Of a stretch of 64,000 nt of DNA, positions 1 through 7,971 are shown one piece after another. Every line of letters begins with the position of its first letter. Positions within the stretch are counted from its first letter, which is position 1. The notes under the pieces were generated by a model. That model saw only the letters and a list, made by a program, of their open reading frames with translations, made no database searches and was not told where the DNA came from. The stretch is taken from NCBI GenBank assembly GCA_902787825.1, contig CADAHS010000005.1, positions 62,001 to 126,000 of the forward strand. The letters run 5' to 3'. Origin of the DNA: an uncultured Ruminococcus sp. Its GTDB lineage: Bacteria; Bacillota; Clostridia; Oscillospirales; Ruminococcaceae. The position numbers were made by a program, and so were the translations under genes.

Positions 1-665
1 GATTCTCTATCCTTGACCCGATGCTGACCTGCACACTGCCTGCATATCAGACCGCCTGCGGTGCAACGGACATTATGGCTCACGTTTTTGAAAGATATTT
101 CACAAACACTCCGGAAGTCGAGATCACAGACCGGCTTTGCGAGGCAGTTCTGCTTACAGTGGTGAAGGAAGCTCCAAGAGCGATAAAAGAGCCTGAAAAC
201 TATGACGCAAGGGCAAACATAATGTGGGCAGCTACCATAGCGCACAACGACATAGTCGGTGTAGGCAGAAGTCAGGACTGGAACAGCCACGGTATCGAGC
301 ACGAGCTTTCAGGCTTGTACGATATAGCTCACGGTGCAGGGCTTGCTGTCGTTATGCCGGCATGGATGCAGTACGTCTACAAGCACAATATTATGAGATT
401 TGCGCAGATGGCTGTGCGGGTATTCGGAAGCGAAATGAATTTTGCTGACCCGGAACAGACGGCGCTTGAAGGCATCAAGCGTTTCAGAAGTTTTCTGCAC
501 GAGATCGGTATGCCGATAAACTTTGAAGAGCTTGGTGCAAAAAAAGAGGACATTCCGGTGCTCGCTGCCAATATGGCTGAGAAATACACTACACGAGGCT
601 TTGTTAAGCTCACTCGTGAGGACGTTTGCAAAATACTTGAAATTGCGGCTGACGCAAAACTATAA
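1..665 (+). CDS. Iron-containing alcohol dehydrogenase, butanol dehydrogenase type (3' part)
   Basis: NAD(P)H-dependent reduction of aldehydes or butanal to the alcohol in the cytoplasm. The reading frame is open from base 3 to the window edge, so the N-terminal NAD-binding half lies outside and the ATG at 21 is an internal Met. The visible part is the helical iron-binding domain. The D-x3-H of DIMAH and two histidines 14 residues apart (in NSHG and IAHG) match the four metal ligands of the YqhD/BdhA branch. It ends 17 bases before the next gene, so the two are probably co-transcribed. The exact substrate cannot be read from the fragment. Confidence 0.9.
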   Translation, partial: FSILDPMLTCTLPAYQTACGATDIMAHVFERYFTNTPEVEITDRLCEAVLLTVVKEAPRAIKEPENYDARANIMWAATIAHNDIVGVGRSQDWNSHGIEHELSGLYDIAHGAGLAVVMPAWMQYVYKHNIMRFAQMAVRVFGSEMNFADPEQTALEGIKRFRSFLHEIGMPINFEELGAKKEDIPVLAANMAEKYTTRGFVKLTREDVCKILEIAADAKL

Positions 666-682
666 AGATCAGGAGGATTATT

Positions 683-1426
683 ATGGTTAATGTAAAAGGA
701 AAATGGGCCTTGATAACAGGTGCAAGCAGGGGTCTGGGATTTCTTGCAGCGCAGCAGCTTGCCAAGCTCGGCTGTAATCTGATAGTACACAGCCGCAGTC
801 TGAAAACAAGCGAAGATACAGCTGAAAAGCTCAAAGAATTCGGTGTTGAGATCAAACCGATCGGCTGTGAGCTTAAAGATGCAGATTCGGTCAAAGAAAT
901 GCTGTCACAGATCGACACTTTCGGAGTTGATGTTGACATCGTACTCAATAACGCAGGCTTGCAGATAGCCTACCGCAACGAGTATTTCAGCACTCCGGTC
1001 GAGGATTACGAGATAAGCTTTGCTGTCAACACGATCGCGCCTGCGCTTATCTGCTATCACTTTATGCCAAAGATGATAGAAAAAGGCTTCGGTCGTATCG
1101 TAAACACCACAAGCGGCATTGCCCTTGAGCCTGAACAGGCAGGCTACTCAGCAAGCAAGGCGGCTCTTGACAAGATAACTATCGACCTCGGTCACACCGT
1201 CAATGGCACGGACGTTTGCATAAATCTTGTTGACCCGGGCTGGTGCAGAACAGAGCTTGGCGGTCCCAAAGCACCAAATTCCCCTGAAAGCGCTCTGCCG
1301 GGAGTTATCGTCGGTGCGTTTATCCAGGACAGCAGATCCGGCAGGATATTCAGAGCGCAGGAATTCAGCGCAATGACGCTTGAACAGGCTGTTGAGCACG
1401 CACAGTCGATAGACAGCCCGTACTGA
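683..1426 (+). CDS. SDR family NAD(P)-dependent oxidoreductase
   Basis: Classical short-chain dehydrogenase of 247 residues, the usual length. The Rossmann motif TGASRGLG is at residues 13-20, NNAG near 90, the catalytic Ser in TTSG near 140, and the YxxxK pair in YSASK near 155. An AGGAGG site at 671-676 sits 6 bases before the ATG. It lies directly behind the alcohol dehydrogenase and is followed by a strong terminator at 1493, so the two likely form the end of one redox operon. The substrate is unknown; a role in fatty-acid synthesis (FabG) is not supported by the context. Confidence 0.9.
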   Translation: MVNVKGKWALITGASRGLGFLAAQQLAKLGCNLIVHSRSLKTSEDTAEKLKEFGVEIKPIGCELKDADSVKEMLSQIDTFGVDVDIVLNNAGLQIAYRNEYFSTPVEDYEISFAVNTIAPALICYHFMPKMIEKGFGRIVNTTSGIALEPEQAGYSASKAALDKITIDLGHTVNGTDVCINLVDPGWCRTELGGPKAPNSPESALPGVIVGAFIQDSRSGRIFRAQEFSAMTLEQAVEHAQSIDSPY

Positions 1427-1492
1427 TGCAAGTCTGAAATGCTTTTTCATTATCCAGCTGCTTACAGCTCAAAGATGTTATAACAGTAAAAC

Positions 1493-1527
1493 AGCCATAT
1501 GGAAGGTTCGCTTCCATATGGCTTTTT
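1493..1527 (+). terminator. Rho-independent terminator after the SDR gene
   Basis: Perfect 13-bp stem, 1493-1505 with 1511-1523, loop of 5, followed by TTTTT. The minus-strand copy has a weaker TTTT tract, so it may also stop the leftward transcript predicted from 1655-1683. The rest of 1427-1852 holds no convincing gene; a 61-codon frame at 1671 has no ribosome site. Confidence 0.85.
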
Positions 1528-1654
1528 ACACGAGAAGTAAATGATAATGAAAAAGGATAATGACAAAGGAGGAAAAGTAGGAACTTAGTTATGTCACCGA
1601 TGTTTGTTTTTATCAAACCATTTAGCTTAACACTCACAACTAATTTCTACTATT

Positions 1655-1683
1655 ATAATACTACCAATAATTGCTCTTGTCAA
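1655..1683 (-). promoter_or_regulatory. Sigma-A promoter for a leftward transcript without an obvious gene
   Basis: On the minus strand, TTGACA (1678-1683) and TATTAT (1655-1660) are 17 bases apart; an overlapping TATAAT lies at 1652-1657. The -35 box sits inside the palindrome CTCTTGACAAGAG (1674-1686), which could be an operator. Transcription would run towards the hairpin at 1493-1523, giving an RNA of about 150 bases. Confidence 0.55.
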
Positions 1684-1802
1684 GAGTGTATACAATTCAT
1701 TTAGCGTTATTTGCATTTTTCGGCGTTTTGCACAGTTTTTCGGTCGATATTTTTGTTAAACAAAACAAATCAAATCGATCACTTATCATCAAAAACAACG
1801 AT

Positions 1803-1833
1803 ATGACCCCGGAACAATTTGCTCCGAGGTCAT
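1803..1833 (-). terminator. Terminator of the ldh operon
   Basis: Imperfect hairpin just past the ldh stop: ATGACC pairs with GGTCAT at the base and the inner stem has two mismatches. In the minus direction a T-rich tract follows after about eight bases. Confidence 0.6.
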
Positions 1834-1852
1834 TGTTTCTGTTAAATTTCGA

Positions 1853-2806
1853 TTAAAGCTTCAAGCCCTCAAATGATTCTCTGAGCACCTGACGAGATTG
1901 ATCGAATTTTGCCTTTTCCTCATCAGTGAGAGAAAGCTCAAGCACTTCCTTGACACCGTTTCTTCCAATGATGCTCGGAACGCCGATAAACACATCATTG
2001 CCGCCGTACTCGCCTGAAAGCTTTGCCGAAACAGTGAGCACGCTGTTCTCATCTCCAAGTATAGCCTTGACTATCCTCGTAATAGCCATTCCGATGCCGT
2101 AATAGGTAGCTTTCTTAGCCTCGATTATCTTATAGGCAGATGTCCTGACCTGCTCCTCGATCTTTGCCATCTCGTCAATATTATACGGGTACCTCTTATC
2201 CTCGAGTATCTCCGTGACAGACTTTGTTGCAAGCATGACCTGTGAAAGCGGAACGAACTCGCTGTCACCGTGCTCGCCGATAACATATGCGTGGATATTT
2301 TTCGGGTCAACGTTGAAATAATCTCCCAGCAGATACCTGAGTCTTGCGGTATCAAGCGTTGTTCCTGTTCCAATGACCTTTGCAGCGCCAAAACGTGAAA
2401 GCTCGAAAGTTACTCTGGTCATTATGTCCACAGGATTTGTCGCAACAAGAAAAATTCCGTCAAAGCCTGATTTTACGACAGGTGTGATTATCGAACGGAA
2501 CACCTCGACATTTCTTTGCAGAAGGTCAAGCCTTGTTTCGCCCTCTTTTTGTGCAACGCCTGCTGCGATAACAACGATATCCGCACCACGGCAGTCCTTG
2601 TAATCGCCTGCTTTGATCTGCATATTTGATTTAGCAAACGCAAGTCCGTGGTTGAGGTCCATTGCCTCGCCGTTTGCCTTTTCCTTATTGACGTCGATGA
2701 GCACAAGCTCGTTGCAGATGCCGCCCTGATTGACAAGTGCGTAAGCAAAGCTCATTCCGACCATGCCCGTGCCTATAAGCACGACTTTTCTTGTATCAGT
2801 AGTCAT
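1853..2806 (-). CDS. ldh: L-lactate dehydrogenase
   Basis: Reduces pyruvate to L-lactate with NADH, recycling NAD in fermentation. The protein has 317 residues, the family length. Visible are the Rossmann GTGMVG near the N-terminus, the loop AQKEGETRL, whose Gln favours pyruvate over oxaloacetate, the VATNPVD segment, and the catalytic His in IGEHGDSEF. Two ATGs compete: the first, at 2812, is only 2 bases from the AAGGAG site, and the second, at 2806, is 8 bases away, so 2806 is chosen. It starts 15 bases after the disrupted gene upstream and probably shares its promoter near 4856-4884. Confidence 0.95.
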   Translation of the reverse strand: MTTDTRKVVLIGTGMVGMSFAYALVNQGGICNELVLIDVNKEKANGEAMDLNHGLAFAKSNMQIKAGDYKDCRGADIVVIAAGVAQKEGETRLDLLQRNVEVFRSIITPVVKSGFDGIFLVATNPVDIMTRVTFELSRFGAAKVIGTGTTLDTARLRYLLGDYFNVDPKNIHAYVIGEHGDSEFVPLSQVMLATKSVTEILEDKRYPYNIDEMAKIEEQVRTSAYKIIEAKKATYYGIGMAITRIVKAILGDENSVLTVSAKLSGEYGGNDVFIGVPSIIGRNGVKEVLELSLTDEEKAKFDQSRQVLRESFEGLKL

Positions 2807-2821
2807 TTTCATATCTCCTTT

Positions 2822-3574
2822 TCAATAATCAAGTATTATCATTGTTCCGTATTTTTGTGAATGCTTCACCGCCTGCCAGAAGATAGAGTATGCAAATTTA
2901 GCAAGCGAAACAGTATCATACTCGGTATGTACCTCGCCGATATCCGCCTTGCCGTCCTTGAAATATCCGTCCGTCGGATAGCCCTGTGAATCTCTCCAGC
3001 TGAGTATCGTCTTTTCATTTGCTTTCCAGTCAACGGCGTTGATCTCTCTCAGCTCGGCTTCGAGCAGACCAACAGTCGCCAGTGTCTTTTCGTGCCCGGT
3101 CGGGAGCTTTGCCGGAAACATCAACGTTTCCGACACCGGCAGCCACCACTCGCACTCAAACAAAGAATAGTTGCTCTGGTTTGCACGAATAAACCGCTTA
3201 TATATCGGGTGTTCAAATACGTTCAGATCCTTCGGGACCGTTTTGGGAACAGTTTCACCGAGATACTTTGCTGCAATATAAAGCTGCAGTGCTTCAAACG
3301 CACACCAGTCGGGCTTATCGGTATAGTAAGACGTGATATCGTTATCCTCGTTCCAGATGACCTCACTATATATCTCGTCCTTCAGCTCGCTGATAAGCCG
3401 GTCACGCCACTGTGTAACACCTGTGATTATATCCTCCAAGGGTGCTGTGTTATCGTTATTTGAACGAACGATATTGCACTTAACATTGTTTTGCTCACAC
3501 TACTGCTGAACAGCGGTCTTCCAGTTTTGTGAATAGTATCTCACAAGGCAGCCTGAATAAACATCAAGTCCCAT
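2822..3574 (-). pseudogene. Conserved protein of unknown function, interrupted by an in-frame TAG
   Basis: An ATG at 3574 with an AGGAGAG site opens a frame of 251 codons running to 2822, broken only by TAG at 3500-3502 (codon 25, after ...WKTAVQQ). Downstream, 225 codons stay open without frameshift. The N-terminus MGLDVY...RYY resembles a family of uncharacterised bacterial proteins of about this size, recalled from memory only. The downstream part has only a TTG at 3439 as an early start. TAG ends normal genes here (smpB, the C39 lipoprotein), so recoding is unlikely. A CAG-to-TAG change or a sequencing error would explain it. Neighbours are a glycosyltransferase (15 bases upstream) and ldh (15 bases downstream). 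Confidence 0.75.
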
Positions 3575-3589
3575 AGTACTCTCCTGTTA

Positions 3590-4810
3590 TTATTTATTCA
3601 TTATATCAAGAAATCTCTGTGCAAGCTTTTCATAGGTGAAATGCTCAAGCACTGCTTTTCTTCCGTTTTCGCCCATTTCAGCTCTTTGCTGTGGTGTCAT
3701 ACATCTGAGCTTAGTCACCGCTGAGTTTATCGTACAGATATCAGAAGGGTCAGCCATAAAGCCGCAGTTGTAGATCTCAACAAGCGTTTTCGGAGCGTTT
3801 ATCGCACAGATTATCGGCTTGCCTGCCATCATACAGTCATACATCTTGTTAAGGCAAAGTCCGAAGCGGTAAAGCGGCGAATCGAGCGCACCCATATATG
3901 AACAGTCTGCCCTTTCAACAAGTGACGGCACCGCCGGCTTTTTTACAGGCGGCAGGAAATAAACATTATCAAGTCCCTCGTCCTGCTTACGCTTAACAAG
4001 TCTTTTCTTTTCCACACCGTCACCGACAAGCACATATGCAACGTCCTTATCCTTTTCGTTCGCCGCACAGTCAAGCATCAGGTCAAGTGCGTTTGACAAA
4101 GCGTGTCCGCCCATATACAGAACGATGAACTTGTCAGACAGCTTATCAAACAGCTCGGTATGCTCCTTTGGGAGCGGCTGCTTATCTGTCCATTCCTGAG
4201 TGAGGACACCGTTTTGGATATTATGGAATTTTTGCGGTGCAAGCCCGTGCTTTACCATATAGCTTTTTGAATACGGCAGCAGTGCAACAACATCATCACA
4301 ATGCTTATATGCACTGTTTTCTGCGATCTGCATCATTACAACGAATGGATGCTTTCTGGACATTCCGCCTATCTCGTAAAGAGTTGAAGGCCACATATCA
4401 TGTACTTCGTGAATATACTTTGCTCCTGCGCACTTTGCGATTTTCTGTGCGGCATATGTGTCAAGCGGATAGGTAGAGGAAGCGATAACCACATCGGGCT
4501 TCCACGCTCTTGCTATCCTTTCTGCATTGAGATACAGCTTACTGACGTAACAAAGCATAGACTGCGCACGCTTCACGCCGTTGCCCTCGTACTCGCCTGT
4601 TCTGAGCCATGTATATTTGATACCATCGATATTTTGTGTAGTAAAATCTTTTTTTATCTTAGGGTTCTTGATGCGCAGGTGAGAAAAATCTCCTCCCACG
4701 ATCCTGACATCGTGACCCTGTCTGACCCACTCTCTTGCAAGGTAATAGGGTCTGAACTCCATACCCATTTCCGGGCTTCCTGCGTAATGATCCAGAAGAA
4801 TGATGTTCAT
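3590..4810 (-). CDS. Glycosyltransferase family 4 protein
   Basis: GT-B glycosyltransferase of 406 residues that moves a sugar from a nucleotide donor to a surface glycan or lipid carrier. The N-terminal acceptor domain begins MNIILLDHYAGSPEMG, with the EVHDMWP segment near residue 138. The C-terminal donor domain has the strand FIVLYMGGH and a terminal segment on a capping helix. It resembles WcaI/WbuB-type enzymes. An AAGGATGG site precedes the ATG. It heads an apparent operon with the broken gene and ldh; no other polysaccharide gene is near, so the glycan cannot be named. Confidence 0.85.
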   Translation of the reverse strand: MNIILLDHYAGSPEMGMEFRPYYLAREWVRQGHDVRIVGGDFSHLRIKNPKIKKDFTTQNIDGIKYTWLRTGEYEGNGVKRAQSMLCYVSKLYLNAERIARAWKPDVVIASSTYPLDTYAAQKIAKCAGAKYIHEVHDMWPSTLYEIGGMSRKHPFVVMMQIAENSAYKHCDDVVALLPYSKSYMVKHGLAPQKFHNIQNGVLTQEWTDKQPLPKEHTELFDKLSDKFIVLYMGGHALSNALDLMLDCAANEKDKDVAYVLVGDGVEKKRLVKRKQDEGLDNVYFLPPVKKPAVPSLVERADCSYMGALDSPLYRFGLCLNKMYDCMMAGKPIICAINAPKTLVEIYNCGFMADPSDICTINSAVTKLRCMTPQQRAEMGENGRKAVLEHFTYEKLAQRFLDIMNK

Positions 4811-4855
4811 TTTATACGGTCCATCCTTTTTTAAATTATAAGTTTACATTATAAT

Positions 4856-4884
4856 ATGATACCACAACAAGCCCCTAAAGTCAA
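4856..4884 (-). promoter_or_regulatory. Sigma-A promoter of the glycosyltransferase-ldh operon
   Basis: Minus-strand TTGACT (4879-4884), 17-base spacer, TATCAT (4856-4861); a closer TATAAT lies just downstream. It sits about 45 bases before the ATG at 4810. Confidence 0.6.
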
Positions 4885-4891
4885 CGGGAGA

Positions 4892-4923
4892 AAACAAAAA
4901 AAGCCGTCCAGATGGGCGGCTTT
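4892..4923 (-). terminator. Terminator of the lipoprotein gene at 4932
   Basis: Stem 4902-4909 with 4914-4921 (one G-U pair), loop of 4. On the minus strand a long U tract follows (A-run 4891-4901 on the plus strand). Confidence 0.85.
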
Positions 4924-4931
4924 GTCATCAT

Positions 4932-5732
4932 TTACAATTCAAGGGAGTCGAAGATGTACAGATAATCTTTCGGGTCGCTGCTTATACCGCTAAACTCGCT
5001 TTTATTCTTTACAAGCCAATGAGAGAAATCACCGTCCCTGACAAATCGGTAATTTGCAGATTTATACTTTCCGCCCGGTGTGATATCAAGTCTGATATTA
5101 TATCTTCCTGAAGTGTAAAGATAAAGTGTCATTGAGTCAAAAAGCGGTGTACCGTCAAGCGTCTTTGATTTTTCCGTGTGACAGCGTACCGTTCTGCCGT
5201 TGTACTCGATCGTCTGCTCGTGATCGACTTTTCCGGGCTTCTCGATAGGAACTATCTCGCAGGAATAATTATCAAAAGTCATAGCAGCAGAAACGTCCAT
5301 ATCCCAGATAGTTGCGGTATATGAATAGTTGTATTGCCACTGAGGGTGCTCAGCAATATCATGGGTCTTGATTTTATAGTTTCCTATGCCTATCTCACCG
5401 ACCCTGTCTGTAAGCTTTGTTTTAGCTGAAACAACGGTTATTTTCTGCTTGCTGCTGTTGTCAGCTGCTTCGGAGCTTCCGGTCTGATCCGGCTGTGAAA
5501 CAGCCAAAGCGGTCGTGGTAGTTGTTGTTTCAGTTGTTGTGGCAGTTGTTGTGACAGTCGTCGTTGCCGCTGTAGTTTCGGGCTGGGCAGCAATGCTGCT
5601 GTCACTTTCGCTGACATCAGTCTGCGAAGCTGAGGAAGTCGTCTGTGCGCTGTCTGTGTTCTTTCTGTTCTCGCAGGCGCTCATACACATCAACGCTGCA
5701 AGAACAGCAATCAGTATCCTTTTATTCTTCAT
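4932..5732 (-). CDS. Putative lipoprotein with Thr-rich stalk
   Basis: Protein of 266 residues, not recognised. A lipoprotein signal peptide ends in the lipobox MSAC, with the Cys at about residue 20. A Ser/Thr-rich low-complexity stalk with runs of Thr covers about residues 25-95. The mature domain (about 100-266) is rich in beta-strand patterns and aromatic residues and has no catalytic motif I can name. An AGGAGG site precedes the ATG. It lies 25 bases behind the DNA glycosylase gene and is closed by the terminator at 4892. The stalk suggests a domain held away from the membrane through the cell wall. Confidence 0.8.
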   Translation of the reverse strand: MKNKRILIAVLAALMCMSACENRKNTDSAQTTSSASQTDVSESDSSIAAQPETTAATTTVTTTATTTETTTTTTALAVSQPDQTGSSEAADNSSKQKITVVSAKTKLTDRVGEIGIGNYKIKTHDIAEHPQWQYNYSYTATIWDMDVSAAMTFDNYSCEIVPIEKPGKVDHEQTIEYNGRTVRCHTEKSKTLDGTPLFDSMTLYLYTSGRYNIRLDITPGGKYKSANYRFVRDGDFSHWLVKNKSEFSGISSDPKDYLYIFDSLEL

Positions 5733-5757
5733 AGTCGTTACCTCCTGTTATACATTT

Positions 5758-6258
5758 TCATTTCAGATATTTCAGGATACACTGCCATGCCTCGATCAGT
5801 CTTTGCAGGCTCCATGCCGCATTCGCAGGGCTTGTCGAAGGCAGGGTGATAATATCCTTATTTGTTATCAGTCTTTGGTATTTCCCGTACAGTTTTGCTG
5901 CTGTACTCCCGTTTGCGAACACCGCATTGATCTCGCAGCTTTCAAACACCCTGTTCAGTTCGGTCGGAATAACATTTCTGATGCTTGCGTCGCTTGAACC
6001 GATTATATCGCACTGCTGCACAACGTCCCATATCGCAATATGTGAATCAAGCAGAAGCTGTTTTTTCTCATTGATGCTTTCAGGCTCAGACTTTTTAGCA
6101 AGCGTGGAAATGACTTTCCAGAAGCGATTGCGAGGGTGTCCGTAATAAAATCCCTGCTCTCGTGATCTGACTGACGGCAGGCTGCCGAGGATAAGTATTT
6201 TGCTGTGATCATCAAACACAGGCTCAAACGTGTGAGTGATATGAGTGTAGTTTTGCAT
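5758..6258 (-). CDS. DNA-deoxyinosine / uracil-DNA glycosylase family protein
   Basis: Base-excision repair glycosylase of 166 residues in the uracil-DNA glycosylase superfamily. Motif 1 is GSLPSVRSREQGFYY followed by HPRNRFW; the second motif is LPSTSPANA near residue 140. This pattern fits the family 6 branch (hypoxanthine-DNA glycosylase), which removes deaminated adenine, rather than classical Ung with its GQDPYH box. An AAGGTG site precedes the ATG. It is followed after 25 bases by the lipoprotein gene, and the tmRNA terminator lies just upstream; no clear promoter is visible. Confidence 0.8.
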   Translation of the reverse strand: MQNYTHITHTFEPVFDDHSKILILGSLPSVRSREQGFYYGHPRNRFWKVISTLAKKSEPESINEKKQLLLDSHIAIWDVVQQCDIIGSSDASIRNVIPTELNRVFESCEINAVFANGSTAAKLYGKYQRLITNKDIITLPSTSPANAAWSLQRLIEAWQCILKYLK

Positions 6259-6284
6259 AGTTTCACCTTAATAATAAAGAATCA

Positions 6285-6311
6285 GCCCTTGACGCAAAAA
6301 GCGACAAGGGC
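6285..6311 (-). terminator. Terminator of ssrA
   Basis: Stem GCCCTTGACGC (6285-6295) with GCGACAAGGGC (6301-6311), one mismatch, A5 loop on the plus strand, just past the tmRNA 3' end. Confidence 0.7.
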
Positions 6312-6319
6312 GTGTGTAC

Positions 6320-6676
6320 TGGAGATGAGGAGAATCGAACTCCTGTCCGAAAACCTATCCCTACGAATTTCTACGAGTTTAGTCTGTTATCCCGGGTCGC
6401 CCCTTTTCCCTCACGCTAAGCAAGCAGACACGCTTTCACGCTTGGTAGGCTGTGATACACTTACAGGTCACAGCCGTCGCCTGTAAGCGTTCACCACTGA
6501 TCGACGCCTTTACCCGAGCCGTGGTACTCTCAGGCAAGACGGGCACTGCGCTTAGGCAGCAGCCAGTTCAAAATTATCGTTGTCGTCTAATTTTAAAACG
6601 TGTGCCGTTTAAAGAGTTTGCACAACTCTACTCGCTTATCGTACTTCAAGATCCCCGTCGAAACCTTTACATCCCC
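6320..6676 (-). ncRNA. ssrA: Transfer-messenger RNA (tmRNA)
   Basis: tmRNA of about 357 bases that, with SmpB, rescues stalled ribosomes and tags the nascent protein. The 5' end GGGGATG (6676 downward) pairs with CATCTCC at 6327-6321, giving a 7-bp acceptor stem with one G-U pair; the discriminator is A at 6320 and CCA is not encoded. The T-arm carries GTTCGATTC. The tag frame starts at GAC (6584) after TTAGAC and reads DNDNFELAAA then TAA (6554-6552), so with the tRNA-borne Ala the tag is ADNDNFELAAA. The resume codon is inferred from spacing. smpB ends 3 bases upstream. Confidence 0.95.
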
Positions 6677-6679
6677 ATG

Positions 6680-7150
6680 CTATTGATTGCGCTCTTTCAG
6701 CGTTCTTTCGATCTCCCGTGCGGCAGCCTTATTAGCCATATCCTCACGCTTATCGTGCAGCTTTTTACCTTTGCAAAGCCCAAGCTCAAGCTTTACTCTG
6801 CTGTCCTTAAAATACAGTGACAGCGGGATAAGCGTCAAGCCCTCCTGCTTTACCTTTCCAAGAAGCCGCATTATTTCACGCTTGTGAAGCAGCAATCTCC
6901 TAACTCTCAGAGGGTCACGGTTGAAAATATTGCCCTGCTCGTAGGGGGAAATGTGCATACCTTTGACCCACATTTCTCCGTCGTCGATAGAGCACCAGCT
7001 GTCTTTAAGATTCACGCCGCCGTTACGGATACTTTTCACCTCAGTGCCGACCAGCTCAATGCCGCACTCGATGCTTTCCAGCACGAAATAGTCGTGGCGA
7101 GCCTTGCGGTTGTCAGCGATCTGCTTTGTGCCTTTCTTATTAACAGCCAT
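6680..7150 (-). CDS. smpB: SsrA-binding protein SmpB
   Basis: Binds the tRNA-like domain of tmRNA and brings it to stalled ribosomes. At 156 residues it has the family length. Visible are the N-terminal beta-barrel segment with NRKARHDYF, the [18 protein letters not shown] motif near residue 35, and a basic C-terminal tail that folds in the mRNA channel. A GGAGGGAG site precedes the ATG. It ends with TAG three bases before ssrA, so both RNAs most likely come from one transcript starting at the promoter 7180-7208. Confidence 0.97.
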   Translation of the reverse strand: MAVNKKGTKQIADNRKARHDYFVLESIECGIELVGTEVKSIRNGGVNLKDSWCSIDDGEMWVKGMHISPYEQGNIFNRDPLRVRRLLLHKREIMRLLGKVKQEGLTLIPLSLYFKDSRVKLELGLCKGKKLHDKREDMANKAAAREIERTLKERNQ

Positions 7151-7179
7151 TTTTCTCCCTCCCCTTCAAAGAGTATTTT

Positions 7180-7208
7180 ATTATATCACGCCTTTCACTC
7201 TTTGTCAA
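7180..7208 (-). promoter_or_regulatory. Sigma-A promoter of smpB-ssrA
   Basis: Minus-strand TTGACA (7203-7208), 17-base spacer, TATAAT (7180-7185): an exact consensus. It overlaps the last bases of the membrane-protein gene upstream. Confidence 0.85.
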
Positions 7209-7957
7209 GGTATATTTTGTACGTTTTTGTAATTCTTTTTTACATTCCTCCTTTCTTTGATTTGTTTGTGTAATCCCTTTATGATGCCCCTGATAAGCAT
7301 TACCCCCACCACAAGAATTGCTAAAAGCAATATCATTATGACTATGCTTTCAAATGTAGTATAGTGTGCGTGTGTCCCGAATTTAAGGCCTTTACTGTCC
7401 TTTGATGAGAATCCCGGACTTTCCTGGTCGATAACGGTGTGAAATGATGCTTTGTCAGTTACCGATATGACCTTTCCGTCTTTATCGACAAACGCAATTT
7501 TAATACTCCCGAAATTATCTTTGAGCCAGTTCGCATCGTGTTTGTTTTCGTCTTTTTTTAAAACTATATCTCCGCCGATTATTTTTCCGCCATTTATACT
7601 GCTGCGGAATATTTGCAGGTCGATATGACTTACTGCATCTGTATGAGCCGAGAGGCTTATAAAACCATCATCATCTATATAATTCACTATCTCGCTGTTT
7701 TTATCTATATTTGCAGCAGGCTTATCGTAATTGGTTATCGTGGTATCGTGAAAATCTTCAAATTCATCTATCCCGAAATTTTTCGCAGGCACGAGAATAT
7801 CGACATAAGCTGCGTTTTCGGGAGCGTTCTCAAGTTCAATGTCAAGCGAGTATGATGATGCCCAGTTGTGCAGAGCAAACGCGGGCATACTGCAAATTAT
7901 CATCACCACTGCCGCCGCAAGCGTGCAGATAATCCTTCTAAGAAGTTGTCTTTTCAT
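7205..7957 (-). CDS. Membrane-anchored extracytoplasmic protein, paralog 2
   Basis: 250 residues, family not recognised. A signal peptide ends near PAFA (about residue 28). An extracellular domain of about 175 residues is followed by one membrane helix (about 205-228) and a short basic cytoplasmic tail. It is a paralog of the next gene upstream: both share the blocks AYVDILVP / VFIDILVP, SLSAHTD / SLFAHTN and a D/Y-x-K-DKDGK/N segment before TDK. The start has an AGGGTGG site and lies 14 bases after the paralog's stop, so they are co-transcribed. No catalytic residues stand out. Confidence 0.8.
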   Translation of the reverse strand: MKRQLLRRIICTLAAAVVMIICSMPAFALHNWASSYSLDIELENAPENAAYVDILVPAKNFGIDEFEDFHDTTITNYDKPAANIDKNSEIVNYIDDDGFISLSAHTDAVSHIDLQIFRSSINGGKIIGGDIVLKKDENKHDANWLKDNFGSIKIAFVDKDGKVISVTDKASFHTVIDQESPGFSSKDSKGLKFGTHAHYTTFESIVIMILLLAILVVGVMLIRGIIKGLHKQIKERRNVKKNYKNVQNIP

Positions 7958-7971
7958 AACGCCACCCTATG

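Noticed and set aside
1671..1856. 61-codon plus-strand frame in the gap before ldh
   Set aside because: No ribosome site, AT-driven composition, overlaps the ldh terminator and stop.
3500..3502. TAG as a recoded sense codon (pyrrolysine or suppressor)
   Set aside because: Other genes in the window end in TAG, no pylTS-like genes or downstream PYLIS-type structure seen.
5515..5997. Plus-strand frame of 160 codons opposite the lipoprotein and glycosylase genes
   Set aside because: Mirror of the Thr-rich stalk (poly-Val), no ribosome site, spans two well-supported genes.
6335..6400. tRNA gene
   Set aside because: The T-arm and acceptor belong to the tmRNA; no anticodon arm of a normal tRNA.
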